This document shows positions 14,918-26,110 of a DNA stretch of 64,000 nucleotides, piece by piece. The stretch is from positions 19,624,001 to 19,688,000 of the forward strand of contig JAYKYS010000004.1 of assembly GCA_036924285.1 (NCBI GenBank). Direction: 5' to 3'. The stretch comes from Asterella californica (Eukaryota; Streptophyta; Marchantiopsida; Marchantiales; Aytoniaceae). Position 1 is the stretch's first letter. Each line of letters starts with the position of its first letter. Position numbers and translations under genes: made by a program. Below the pieces are notes generated by a model. It was not told the DNA's origin and ran no database searches. It saw nothing but the letters and a program-made list of their open reading frames with translations.

Positions 14918-17516
14918 ATGTCGGAGGACAATGATTTAGATTCCCTCGATGGATTACATTTTGAAGATGAAGAGCGGGAATTTTTACGCAAGAAGCGACG
15001 AGGAAGAAGACAAAACGGTACTGGAGCGATGGCGGCAGGAGATGATTGACGTCCGTCTTTCTTACCGTGTGCTTCAAGAAAAAACATTAGACGCCTTAAG
15101 AGAGACCGCAGAGACACTGAAGTTGGGGGGAGATTTTCAATGCTGGAAGGATTTTGACTTTGCTATAGATTGTTGGTGTTTTTTGAACAGTAGAGCTTGT
15201 AACAAGCTCAAGTCATATTCTACTCACAAAGTGCGCGTCTGTCGTTATGGAGGGAGGATTCTTTGCAGAAAATCAATAGAACAGCGAGTTGGAAATAACA
15301 AAAATTTGGATCCAAATTTGATAAGTAGTCAGCCTCGTAGCTTCCACGAGTTCACCCAACGACAGAGAGAGAGAGAGAGCAGAAGACGAGAAGATGTCAC
15401 TGTGATCCAAAGAACACGACGAGTTCCTGAGAATGATCGATGTGGCGAGAAGATGTGATATTTAACCTCTGGTAGAGAAACATTTTATGGAACTGGAGTT
15501 GAGACAAGAGAAGGGTCAATAACGCAGTCGTGCAAATGGAAGGTACGTGCACAATGAGAGAAATTCACAGAGAGAATCACCATCAGCGATGTGTAATCTG
15601 GAGCATACTTGTCCTGGACAACAAGCTTACTGACGTGGACCAGCATCAAACTCTAAATTCCTTGTACAAGTTTTGTGTAATAGAATAGCAATAGATCTCA
15701 ACATCCCAGTCCAGAATTTAATGAAAGAAATTCGGACTAGTTTTAATAAACGAGCTCTATAACCAAGTTTGGAGAAGCCGTGAGCATTCGCGAGATTGGT
15801 TAGAAAGTAATCAGACGATCTCTTTTCATTATATTTCATCGGTATGCAGAAGGATCAAAGATGTGGATCTGTTAGCTGTTGTGGATTGGGACACATGGAT
15901 AAATCATCCAACAATTTTCAGTCGTTTTTTTATCTGTTCCAGTGTTACCGTAATCTTTTCAGAAAGTGATTTGTCTTGACGCTTGTCATTCAAAGTCTCT
16001 CAAGTTTCCTTGTCAAATTTTCTTGGCTTCCACACTCGATGGTGCAAACCAGGCTATCATTTTAGTTTATGTTGTAGCTCCGAGAGAGGATACATCCAAC
16101 TGGACTTGTTCTGTGGTTTATTGAAAGAATCAATAAATGGAATTGAGAGTCCTCAAACTGTCATCATCAGCGATCGACAAAAAGGATTGGAGAAAGCCGT
16201 TGCTGAGATATTTCCGACTGTGGCGCATGGTCATTGCGTCCAACACATTAGAATGAACGTGAGGGCGAGATTTGGCAAGGAGGTCAAAAAATCTTTTTTG
16301 ACTTGTTTATACGTGAAAAATCGAGAGACATAAGAATCTCACCTCACATGTGAGCATTTGGTTAGTTAGACTAGCTTTTTATGTTTGTTATAGAATTAGT
16401 TTGTTTGGTGTGTTTTAATGCAGTTTGATGTGACAGGTATAACGAGGTTTTAAGAAAACTCGATGACTCCGGAGATCGAGACAAACAATTGGCTACTTAT
16501 TTATGAGGCATTATGCCAGAAAGATATAGTGTTTATGTCTTTCCGAAGCCACGATATGAGAAGGTAACTTCGAATGTAGCTGAGAGCATGAACAATGCTC
16601 TGAGGACCATCCGTTTTAATGCTCCTTTGAGAATTTTACTTGAAATTTGTTATTACATCATGCAATAATTTACCACGAGACGTCAACAATTGGAGCAGGA
16701 GACAAATCTACTCACAAAGTTTGCAAGGAGTAGATAGGCAGAGAATGAGCAAGCTGCAGAAGGATTCATTTGTCAAATTTTCAACATTAGAGAGGCCACA
16801 GTTCCCTATCACAGTTCCGGATCAACTCATGTAATGAAAGATAGCTCGAATGGGCGAGGAACGTGCACTTGCGTTGAGTACCAAGAAATGGGATGGTCAT
16901 GTGGGCATGTCATTATCTTCGACAGAGAGGTGAGAGAGAATCCTATGACACTCGTTGATCAAATTTGGTACAATTCATCACTATTTGCAATTTATGGACA
17001 ACAACATCTGTCTCCAATAATAATGGATGACTTAGAACCAGTTTGGACTTGTGGTCCACCTCTTGTTGCAATTCGACGAGGAAGGCACCGAGTGATACGA
17101 ATGGATAACAATACTCAATCCTCACAAGTTAGAGCTCCAGGAAATGTAACTGATTTTGTTGAAGAGAATGTCACAGGACTTCCTCCTGTTACTGGTAGTG
17201 GTAATGTTAATGCTGTGGAAATGGAGTTTGATGTTGCAGATGAACAAATGTCTCATTTTAATTTCCTATTCGTAGAACGAGACGATCTTGCATATCATCT
17301 ACTACTGCTAATGGCAGCAGGTAAAATCAAGTTGGAAGATGTAGTTGGTTCAAGCAGATTGGACACAATGTTCGAACATGTGAAAGAAATGATCATCCAG
17401 ATATCAACTATGCTGAGCACCCACCGAATCAATCTAGCATGCCAACATTGCATCCAGAGGACGAGGTAGTTTTCACGACCTCGGATGAAGGAACTCGGTT
17501 TCACAGACAACAATAG
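14918..17516 (+). pseudogene. Broken MULE transposase with SWIM zinc finger
   Basis: A start at 14918 (MSEDNDLDSLDGLHF) leads into an acidic N-terminus, then after frameshifts into a MuDR/FAR1-like DNA-binding region (WKDFDFAIDCW and on to about 15460). The catalytic region spans about 15960-16320: ICLDACHSKSLKFPC, DGANQAI, then in another frame the block ISDRQKGLEKAVAEIFP followed by HGHCVQHI, typical of the MULE DDE domain. A SWIM zinc finger (CTCVEYQEMGWSCGH) lies near 16870, and the tail ends at 17514-17516. Several stops (after ATYL, after YIMQ and after FARSR) and at least two frameshifts disable it. The same protein, also broken, is encoded by element B (33681-36317, minus). Confidence 0.85.
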
Positions 17517-17936
17517 TAATGAACCAGCATGTTCGTTACAAAGCTCCTTTCCGAGAGTGTTTTCTTGGCTGCAATATTTAAGTTTCAAGGAACATTCATT
17601 CATGTTGCTTTGTTTTGTGCCGTGTATCAATGCAGAAGTGAGGATCGACTGAGCAGAACAGACCGACCTCGAACATGGACTTTATGGTTACGGGTTGTAC
17701 TTCCCTCGTTGGTTGGGTTACCGTAGTATCCAATGGAGCTTTCCAACGGCTCTATTGGAGGTGTCCAATGGCTCTTTAGTAGCAGTGTTATATGGCTGTT
17801 TAGGTTGAATCCAGGCTGGAGAGAGCGACTCCATGAGGACGGGAACTGTAATGAATCCATAGTATTAGAAACGGTGTTGAGCGATTGAAGACGGGAGTAG
17901 AGAACTCTATTCCCAGACTATCCTTCAACTCCTCAT

Positions 17937-18767
17937 TTGGAACGTTGTGTTTTCCACTTCAGTGCTTCAATGTGTTCGTTGGCTGAACTTGAAGAGTGTA
18001 TCAGTAACATACCTTGCATGTGGGTGGTTGCTTCTATTCAACGGATAATCAAAAATCGGAAATGGAATTCTATATCGTACGTGGCTTGCAATTTCCCGGG
18101 GTGCTTGAAGCAAGTGATAGACCCTGCGCAGATCTCATCAAGCTCCGCTAAGAAGATGTTATATTTCAGTCAAGTGCAACCCGACAGCAGAAAGACTTGG
18201 CACGCTTGTGATCAAAGGAGAAAAAAGAGACAGTATCGATGTCATTTAGGATTGATTGATTATAGCGTAAGTGATCGGCAGGAGGCAACATTACCAATAG
18301 TTATTGTTTGGAGTATTGGAGAGAAGCTCTTAAGGATGACCGCAGAATCCTTTGAAAAGTTATCATCCGAAGATAGACTTTTCAACGTTGTTTGTCAGAA
18401 GAAGTGACGCTTCAAAGTTGGATTGAACACAAAGCAGAATCGATTTACAGTGTTCGACGTGGAACATGAGATAGAAGAGTCTGACGAGTTCGAGGATACA
18501 ATAGAAGATCTTGTCTCTGCCATGGACAGTGTAACATTTGATCCTTCGGCAGAAAGTGAGAAGGCCAAGTTTGGAGATAACGCTGAGCTTCTAGAGATGG
18601 AGCGGTTACACCATCGGGTAGTGACATTAGTCGAAAGATCAAAAGAGACTGAAACAAGCTTACTCGGTATAGTTTGAGATTTGCAAGCGGTTGTTGAGCT
18701 CCAACGAGAACAGAAGAGAGAGCTGTCAGAGTTAGTAGAAGCATTACGAAAACTTAAAGAGTTTTAA
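17937..18767 (+). pseudogene. RPA70-like C-terminal OB-fold protein with coiled coil
   Basis: The frame 17937-18407 reads WVVASIQRIIKNRKWNSISY, VACNFPGCLKQV, then CDQRRKKRQYRC, LGLIDYSV and WSIGEKLLRMTAESFEKLS. This follows the order of the C-terminal OB fold of replication protein A subunit 1: an entry strand, a split C4-type zinc knuckle, the LxLxD core, and the aromatic stretch ending in the SA(E)EL-like helix. After one frame change the protein continues (VGLNTKQNRFTVFDVEHEIE) into an acidic linker and a Leu/Glu-rich coiled coil ending at 18767; a stop lies in the coiled coil near 18675. RPA binds single-stranded DNA in replication and repair. Here it sits inside the transposon between the transposase and the first repeat array, so it is transposon-carried. 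N-terminal RPA domains were not found. Confidence 0.6.
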
Positions 18768-19005
18768 GAATGGTACTGGTTCTAAATGGTTAGCTTGTCC
18801 ATCTTATATTTTGTATATTGTTTTCATTATGCAATGTTTGAATCTAAAACTTTCTATGTGCACTACGAGATTCTGTGTTCTTCATTAGGTGAAACTACTT
18901 GTGTTTCGTGTGGATCGTGTACTCCATTCCTGTGTTCCTCGTTAGACTAATTGTCAGAGGAACGAATCACGACTTGTTCTCCTCTGTCACGAGGGCGAAC
19001 ATGTA

Positions 19006-19835
19006 TGTTTCGACTCGTGACAGGGACGATACACGGTGTTTCATCCACAGTCCGTGAAACTTGCATGTTTCACCCTACGACGACGTGAAGTCGCCAAGGA
19101 TACTCTCGCGAGAGACGAAACACTCATGTTTCGCGCCTCCCGACAGTGCGAAACTAGAGTGTTTCGCCGCCCGTACCCTTGGCGAGTTCTCGTCGGAGAC
19201 GAAACACGCATGTTTCACCCTCTCTAGACGAAACACGCATGTTTCGCGCTGTCGAGAGACGAAACATGGATGTTTCGTCGCTTGACGTGAACTCGCAAAG
19301 GGTACTCCTTGGTGAGTTCTCGTCAGAGACGAAACACTCATGTTTCGCCGTCTGACGTGAACTCACAAAGGGTACCCCTTGGCGAGTTCTCGCCAGAGAC
19401 GAAACACTCATGTTTCGCCCTCCTTAGACAAAACACGCATGTTTCGCACTGACGAGAGACGAAACATGGATGTTTCGCCGCCTGACGTGAACTCGCAAAG
19501 GGTACTCCTTGGCGAGTTCTTGCGAGAGATGAAACACGCATGTTTCGCACTATCGGGAGGCGAAACATGGATGTTTTGCCGCCTGACGTGAACTCGCAAA
19601 GGGTACCTCTTGGCGAGTTCTCGCGGGAGGTGAAACACGCATGTTTTGCCCTGTTTTCAAGGTGAAACATGGATGTTTCGTCGTCTGACGTGAACTCGCA
19701 AAGGGTACCCTTGGTGAGTTCTCGTCAGAGACGAAACACTCATGTTCCGCCCTCCTTAGGCAAAACATGCATGTTTCGCGCTGTCGAGAGACGAAACATG
19801 GATGTTTCGCCGTCTGACGTGAACGTGTCGAGAAG
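19006..19835. repeat. Tandem array built on the quasi-palindrome CGAAACA-N-TGTTTCG
   Basis: Modules such as CGAAACACGCATGTTTCG and CGAAACATGGATGTTTCG alternate with a constant spacer (TGACGTGAACTCGCAAAGGG, then a block ending TTGGCGAGTTCTCG). The TGACGTGAAC spacer recurs at about 19283, 19353, 19483, 19584, 19686 and 19814, giving steps of 70-130 bp. Open frames on both strands here are by-products of the repeats (CFVSR and MFRL-type peptides), not genes. Confidence 0.92.
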
Positions 19836-20148
19836 CCAAAAACATTTCGATCCATGTTTCGCTCTGCAGAAACATGTTGAGATCCACTTCGAAACACTAG
19901 GCAGGACGAAACACGGCCTGTTTCGCTTTGTGAAAAAGGGCAACGCATGCAAAGACAATGATACTACATTCCAAGACAAGGAAGTTTTAAAGTTTAAAGT
20001 CTTTTTACAAAATCCTGTTTCATTCCAAGACGAGGAAGTACTAAAGTCCATTTTCAAAATCTGTTCATTCATTCCAAAACAAGGAAGTACTGAAGTCTTT
20101 TTTCAAAATCTTTTTTTATATAATGGATACTTAAAAGAGATATCTTTC

Positions 20149-23100
20149 TCACTTGAGTTTAGGATACAAATGCATGGAAACTCTATGTGACACGGATCTC
20201 CATACGGTATTGACTTCCTCTTGGGTAATATTGGTCCAATAATTCTTGAGGGTCATAAATGGATCTTGAGCAAAAATCTTTGAAAATCTACTCTCCACGT
20301 AAGCTGGAGTCTCCTCGAGGGAAACATCCCAACGAAGAAGTCAAGGCAACAAAGTGGTTTCTAAATACAACTCTCTACCACTATCCATAGTGAAAAGAGA
20401 AAAAGGAGGCGGATGGATAGCATTAAATGCAGGATACAATTTTAGTACTGGTACAATTTTTTACTGGACTATCATCCACCAACAGAACGTCTCTCGTGCT
20501 CAAGTTACGGTCATGAAGAACAGTAAAATCTTTCAAGTATAAGTGGTTTCCGAAAGCAACTTCTCTCACCGTCTTATATTTCAAACACATATCTTGAGCA
20601 AAACATGACATACCTACAAATGCAAGTCATATGTATTAGAACGAATAGATCAAATATCTCTATATTAGAACAAATAGAACAAATATCTTAGATCAAGAAT
20701 ATAACATATAATACAAAAAGATGATATAAGTAAAACTGAAAAGAAAATTGGGATAAAAAGTAGCATACCTTCGCTCTTGCAACTCCAAGAGGTAAATAAT
20801 CAGCATCCTCCATAGCACGTAAGAAGGTGCCTGTGTCTACCAACGTTCGAGAAGTCCATATGATGACATGAAACTTATCTAGACATATCTCCATGAACTG
20901 CTTGACTCCACTTCTTGCCACGTACCATATAGATTACTTCGATGTAGTTTCCACTACATATCCTCTCTCACGAGCTGACATCAACTCATGCTCGTTCCTT
21001 CTCACATGGGCTAAAAGATCATTCAAATCAAGGATTAGGGTCATACGTCGATTTGCAGTAGGGGTCACTAGATGAGGATAGAACTCTTCTGCAGCTCGTA
21101 TCGTGCTCAATTCCTCTTTAGTGATCATGAGTTGATAGTTCATATGCTCAAGATCAACACTTTTGGAGTTAAGCTCTTCCTCCTTCTTTTTATGGCTTCA
21201 TGGAGTTGATTCATTCTCGCTATGAGAATAGCCTCATCATCTACAAATATACAGTGCGAAAAAAATATAAATTAATTAAATGAGAAAATAAACTAAACTA
21301 CAACAATTTAGAATTAAATATATTTAAAACCAACAAGTAAAAAAAAGCCCAAACTAGTAAAAAAGAACAAAATAAACATAAACTTGAACTATAGCTCACT
21401 AAACTAGAAATCTTTTACCTGATGAAGGAAGAGCATGATACAAAGATTGGGGATCTTGAAGCGGCGCCTCAGGATCTTGATCAAGAGGAACATGAAGAGA
21501 AGCCTGAGGATCTTGCCCAGGAGGAGGAGTATCTGTAGGACCCATTTGAGATGAAAGTGTAATGAATCAGTATGCGAACATAACGCTATTAAATAAAATG
21601 TTTAGCCGTGGTGAAAAATAAAACTCAATAATACTTATTCAAGCATACTAAAAAGAAGGAAAATAAGTTTTAAAAGTCATAAATAATTTTAGAACTGAAA
21701 ATAAAAACTTACTTGATGATTGTTGAATTCTCTGAGAAGAATCCTCTTCCTCCTTCAGGAAGTATACCGATATGGATCATGAGATGAGTCAAGATCATAC
21801 CCATCCATGTTTCAGGATGTCGTATCAATTTCTCTTTGCTCATATGTTTTTTTCATAGAAGAGATCTCCGCATCCAAAGAATCCAAAATGAGTTCAGTCC
21901 AATCGTAATCCTCCCCACTCTCTTCTACTTTACTTTTCACATATAGAGCTAAATACCCCGGAACTTCTTTTGGTCTTCTACGGCCAAAAGAATACAATTG
22001 ATAAGTTGGAATACGGACCTCCACTCTGGAAACTCACACATCCACAATAAATATCTTTTTCTTTTCTCGTCTTTTGTGAGAAACCAATCTTCTATCAGAT
22101 TCCTCTTCACATGATGAGGACGAGGTACTGTTGTTCCCATTGGTAAAACTAAAGACTCTCGTATAAAAGACTCATCCAATACAATATGATTTCTTTGAAC
22201 AATAGCTCGACGACTTTCTTCTTCATATGACTAGATGAATTGTATACAAAACAGAATCTGCAAATAAATGATAATAAGGATAAGCATGCATTATCGATAC
22301 TTTGATCAATACTTTTAACACACAAGAATCATGTAATACTCTATTGAAAGATATGAAAACTCACATCAGGACGAGGGAACTCAAAAGAGAGAGCAATAAG
22401 TAACCCAAGTCGATCGAGAGCTTCTTCCTCTACTCCCTGCAAAGAATTCTCCATTTCCTCATTTTGGACCCAACATCACTTCAGATGATATCGTTCATCC
22501 TCCTCGTGAGTATATTGAAATAATGAAAGTCCTTCCTTCATGCTCTCCAATTCCTCATCAGCTAAAAAGAACGTATACAAATTAAAAATGGTCCAAAATC
22601 GAAACATAACAATCCAACTATTGGCACAAAGCGGAGATATTATAGAGCTATTGGAAAACAATATGCAAGAAATGGAAGCGAAATATGCAAGAAGAGTAAG
22701 GCACGAGATGTTTAGAGGAACAACTAATTGTCAACAACGAAACACCGTGTTTCGCTCATCCACAAAGCGAAACGCAGTGTTTCGCTTGACGAAGGTGTCT
22801 CGTCTGAGGGTGAAACAGATCGTGGACCGCAGTATCGAGGACGAAACATGTGTTTCGTCCTTCCAGGGGCGACACATGACATGTTTCGTCCTTCCTCACG
22901 AGGAGAAGTGGATCCAGAGGACGAAACATGGCTAGTTTCGCCCTGCCCAGTGAGAAGGAGTTGATCAAAGAGGGCGAAATATGCAGTGTTTCGCCGTTCC
23001 TCACGAGGAGAAGTGGATCCAGAGGACGAAACACGGTCTGTTTTGCCTTTCCCAGTGAAAAGAAGTTGATCAAAGAGGGCGAAACATGTGTTGCGTCCTC

Positions 23101-23624
23101 CCGCAGTGCAAAACAGGCCGTGTTTCGTCCTGCCTAGTGAAAATAAAGGGATCTAGGAGAGCGAAATAGGTCGTGTTTCGTCCTTCTCAGTGAAAAGAAG
23201 TTGATCAAAGAGGGTGAAACATGTGTTGCGCCCTGCCTAGTGAAAAGAATGAGATCGTAGAGGACGGAACATGCTGTTTCGCCCTACCCAGTGAAAAGAA
23301 AGGACCGCAGAGGACGAAACAGGATGTGTTTCGCTCTAATCATACCAAAATTTATCGAAGGATTCCACCAAATAGGACGAAACATGCTGTATCGCTAACC
23401 CTAACATACAGATATGGAAACAAATTCCAAATTCAAGCAGTAATTCAGACGGTCAACACATGTCATAAAAAAATGACTTCTATGCTAGTTAACTTACAGG
23501 ACCGTCGTGGTACCCTCCGCTCTCTTGAGACTCCGCCTCGGCCTCTTCCTCTTCCATCGCCTCCGCCTCGACCTCGAATTGGAACTCCACCGCCACTACT
23601 ACCAACACCTCCTCTCGTTTTCAT
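20149..23624 (-). pseudogene. Captured FCP1/NIF-like phosphatase gene with RGG-rich first exon
   Basis: Reading the minus strand, a Gly/Arg-rich first exon (23624-23498, with VPIRGRGGGDGRGRGRGG) ends at a consensus GTAAGT donor. A second exon is 22561-22365 (DEELESMKEGLSLF, donor GTGAGT). Further coding blocks lie at about 22247-21812, then a Pro/Gln-rich piece near 21530-21420. A coiled-coil piece leads into the phosphatase core with motif I-like LILDLNDLLAH near 21040, the core block (FMEICLDKFHVIIWTSR) near 20870, DVLLVDDSP near 20460, and a tail (YLETTLLP, YVESRFSKIF) ending at 20149. This order is that of FCP1/SCP-type HAD phosphatases, which act on RNA polymerase II C-terminal domains and related substrates; motif I has DLN instead of DxD. 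Several in-frame stops and a frameshift near 22030 show decay. Retained introns indicate capture of genomic DNA rather than of cDNA. Confidence 0.65.
22735..23390. repeat. Second GAAACA/TGTTTC repeat array, different spacer
   Basis: The core GAAACA...TGTTTC recurs but with a spacer of the type CCCAGTGAAAAGAAGTTGATC followed by AAAGAGGGCGAAA. Repeats recur at roughly 100-130-bp steps. It sits within what should be intron 1 of the captured phosphatase gene, so it was probably inserted or expanded after capture. Confidence 0.85.
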
Positions 23625-24277
23625 CACAGCGATTTTCAAAATCCCTCAGTACATCCAATTTTACAACAACTTGTCTACTCACTCTTCTCTCGCAGCCTCA
23701 CTCCTCTACCTTCGCTCTCTCCTCTGCAATCTCTAAACCTCTCCACTCTCCTCCTCTTCTGTTCTCGACTCCTCTCGATTGTTCCAGCTCTCCTCCTCTT
23801 CTTTTCACGACTCTCCTGGAAAGGTGTGAGGAAGTTAATCGAAAGCTTGAAGTATCCTCTACTTCTCTCGACTTTCCGGGAAGGGAATAAGATGCTACAA
23901 GGAAGCCGGAGCAGGAATGTCGATGCTTTTGAACTAGTTTGAAGTTCAGTTCAGTTCGGTTTGTTCAGTTCGAAATTCGGTTCTGTGTATTACTATCATT
24001 TCATTTCTAAAATTATTACCATGTCTTTTTCTCTTGAGGTTAGGCTTATTCACGCTCTAATTTATTCATCAGTACTGCATTCACAATATCTTGTGGTTTT
24101 TCTCTCTTGACGTTCGACTTTTTCATCATTTCAGTAACCACAGAAAAGATAACAGCATACATTTTATTCCGCAATATTATCCGACATTGTTATCAAAATA
24201 GATAACAGCATATATAAAAAGCGATACATTTTATTTCGCAATATTACCCGATATTGTTATCAAAATATACTTTTTTG

Positions 24278-24951
24278 TTACTCTAGCAAAGTGTATAATT
24301 TCTCGAGGTTCTCAACTGCATCTTCGCACACACAGAGTGTATTTTTTATTTCTTCACACAGACCCACAGTTTGATCTTTCACCTCTGCATATGATCTCGA
24401 ACTTGGCGAAACCTAGTCAATACGTCTCGGCAATGATCAACATGTTTAATTATCACTATAGGCTCTTCCATCACCAATCGGTCCATGTCCCAAACGATAG
24501 ACTCTACCTCAACTCGCTCGATAACATCAAAAATTGCTTGTGAACATCCTACTCTACGCGTTGCGAACACAATGCGTTCTCTATTTTTTTGATTGAGACC
24601 GATTTGCAGCTCCCAAAATCCTCGCAAAATAATAGATTGGATAAGTTCCTTTTGTTCCACTTCAGACAAAATGGAAAATTCTGTCGCTGTCATGCCTAAG
24701 AGTTCATTCCCAGCTTGCCACACTGTGAAAACACCGCAGTCTTCAACTTTCCATTCCTTCGTTGACGAGTCCATCAGTGACATACTGAATCTCCAAGCTC
24801 GAACAGTACGAGCATGAGAACAACAACTGCTTGGAGAGTTTGCTCCAGGAGATGAGAATTCTTTTTGTTTAGAAACTCCTTCGGCAACTTTCAAACATCT
24901 GGCGCAAGCCTGATAAGTCATGGAATCATTGCAGCTGCAGATGATTTTCAC
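24278..24951 (-). pseudogene. Second RPA70-like OB-fold protein (minus strand)
   Basis: The frame 24951-24379 (190 codons) begins after an upstream RWIRCTIVKII block and reads SCNDSMTYQACARCLKVAEG, RAWRFSMSLMDSSTKEWKVE, VWQAGNELLGMTATEFSIL and LQIGLNQKNRERIVF. That is the zinc-knuckle and OB-fold order of the RPA1 C-terminal domain. A frameshift near 24380 moves the coiled-coil tail (VKDQTVGLCEEIKNTLCVC) to another frame ending at 24278. Element B carries a decayed homologue at 31340-31990 (+), so this gene is an old part of the family. It and the copy at 17937 are divergent paralogues facing each other across the element. The catalogue name is inferred from motif order; an HHpred or InterPro search should hit Rep_fac-A_C. 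Confidence 0.65.
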
Positions 24952-25284
24952 TATCGTGCATCTGATCCATCGTGGTTCTACATTTTTTCCATCGTTTCGG
25001 TTTCATCGTAGAATTCGCGCAGAGAGAAAATCTGCACAGCCATCGACAAGAATGTGCGCCGAGCACTCTAAAACTTCAACGCGAACTTGCTGCAGTAAAC
25101 TCTGCGCAATGTAACATTCTGCTGCGCAGTCCTTCTTTCCCGCGTATTAATCTAACATTGTACCACGTAAGACATCACCAGCTGACATCTGACATTGTAA
25201 GATGTTACACATCGTCACGTCAGACATCACCAGCTGACATCTGACATCGAAACATGTCACACATCGTCAGCTGATATGACATAA

Positions 25285-25452
25285 CACGTCAGCTTCGGAA
25301 ACCTGACATGACTATCTGACTGGACGTCTATGTGGCAAAGTAACTTACAAAGCGGGCGGTAGCCAGTTTGAGGGTCGATCAAAAAAGATATCGTTAAGAG
25401 GGGGTGGATCAAGTCCGGGATTCCTTCTGGGGGTGGATCAAGTAAATTACTG
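25285..25452 (-). repeat. Right terminal inverted repeat of element A
   Basis: Reading inward on the minus strand it begins CAGTAATTTACTTGATCC and continues with AGAAGGAATCCCGGACTTGA. It is the counterpart of 14474-14641. GATCAAG/GATCAAA recurs at about 30-bp steps near its outer end. Confidence 0.92.
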
Positions 25453-26110
25453 CTGGAGAATGTGCTTAGCCTAGTCAAGAAGTATCTCTACGCACCAGTC
25501 GTTGTTGGCGACTCATTGCTGGTTTTAGTAGAGCTCTTAGTTACGAGAGGAGTCAGAGGACCCGTTCTTCCGGTCGAAGAAGCCTCGAGAAAGTTCTGCA
25601 AGAGCATACCTTTACGATTTGCCCTTTTACCATCATTCTACCTTTGTCCTAAAAAGCTTCGAACCAAGTAGGACTGGAAAACCTCCGCGGATTACCGTGG
25701 ACTTCAAATTCATGCATTCGTCCATTCATCTCAGTTCTCTCTCATGAAGCATTCCCATCGCTTCCTTGGAAGACATTGGGCTGAAAGAGCGGTGCAAAAC
25801 GTGGGCGAGAAAAGGTGCATGCTTTCCACACTCTGGCATTACTTCAAACTCGAGGCTTAATATGGGGTCATAACCCCTCAAGGCTCAAGTACAAACAATC
25901 ATTGCATCCGGTAACCAAATAATAAATATTCATGCAAGATAAACTTGGAGGATTTTTGCTTGCTTCTTGTTATCAGAAAAAAGATATAAGTATTATGTGG
26001 AAATTCTGTACCAAGTTGAAAAGAAAAATTCAAAATTATCTCTAATATTATGCCTGGAGATGCGAAAAGATAAAAATTATAACCCATAGGGGAAACGTAG
26101 ACTTCCTCGC
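25453..26110 (+). repeat. Right half of the third copy of the OMT-region repeat (with TSD 25453-25462)
   Basis: It starts with the second CTGGAGAATG and continues the sequence broken at 14473. It matches the minus strand around 29900-29830 (GTGCTTAGCCTAGTCAAGAA), then 36690-36960 on the + strand (GAGGAGTCAGAGGAC, TTTGTCCTAAAAAGC, CCGTGGACTTCAAATTCATG) and 37260-37640 (CACTCTGGCATTACTTCA). No gene is seen in it. Confidence 0.75.

Larger units (their letters stand above)
14474..25452 (+). mobile_element. MULE-like DNA transposon, element A (10,979 bp), with captured genes
   Basis: The element is bounded by 168-bp inverted terminal repeats and a perfect 10-bp target duplication, the hallmark of Mutator-like elements. 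Inside are a degenerate MULE transposase (14918-17516), an RPA70-like gene (+, 17937-18767), a quasi-palindromic array (19006-19835), a captured FCP1-like phosphatase gene (-, 20149-23624) with a second array over its 5' part (22735-23390), and a second RPA70-like gene (-, 24278-24951). The related element B lacks the block from about 19 to 23.9 kb, so that block looks like a later acquisition. All coding parts carry stops or frameshifts, so the copy is probably not autonomous now, although the intact ends could still be mobilised in trans. Confidence 0.9.

Noticed and set aside
18855..18875. CACTACGAGA as a possible CACTA transposon end
   Set aside because: No inverted partner was found near 23.4-25.4 kb and the MULE borders explain the region.
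19036..19948. Open frames encoding CFVSR/MFRL-type repeats
   Set aside because: Products of the tandem array present in many frames at once; no start context or family.
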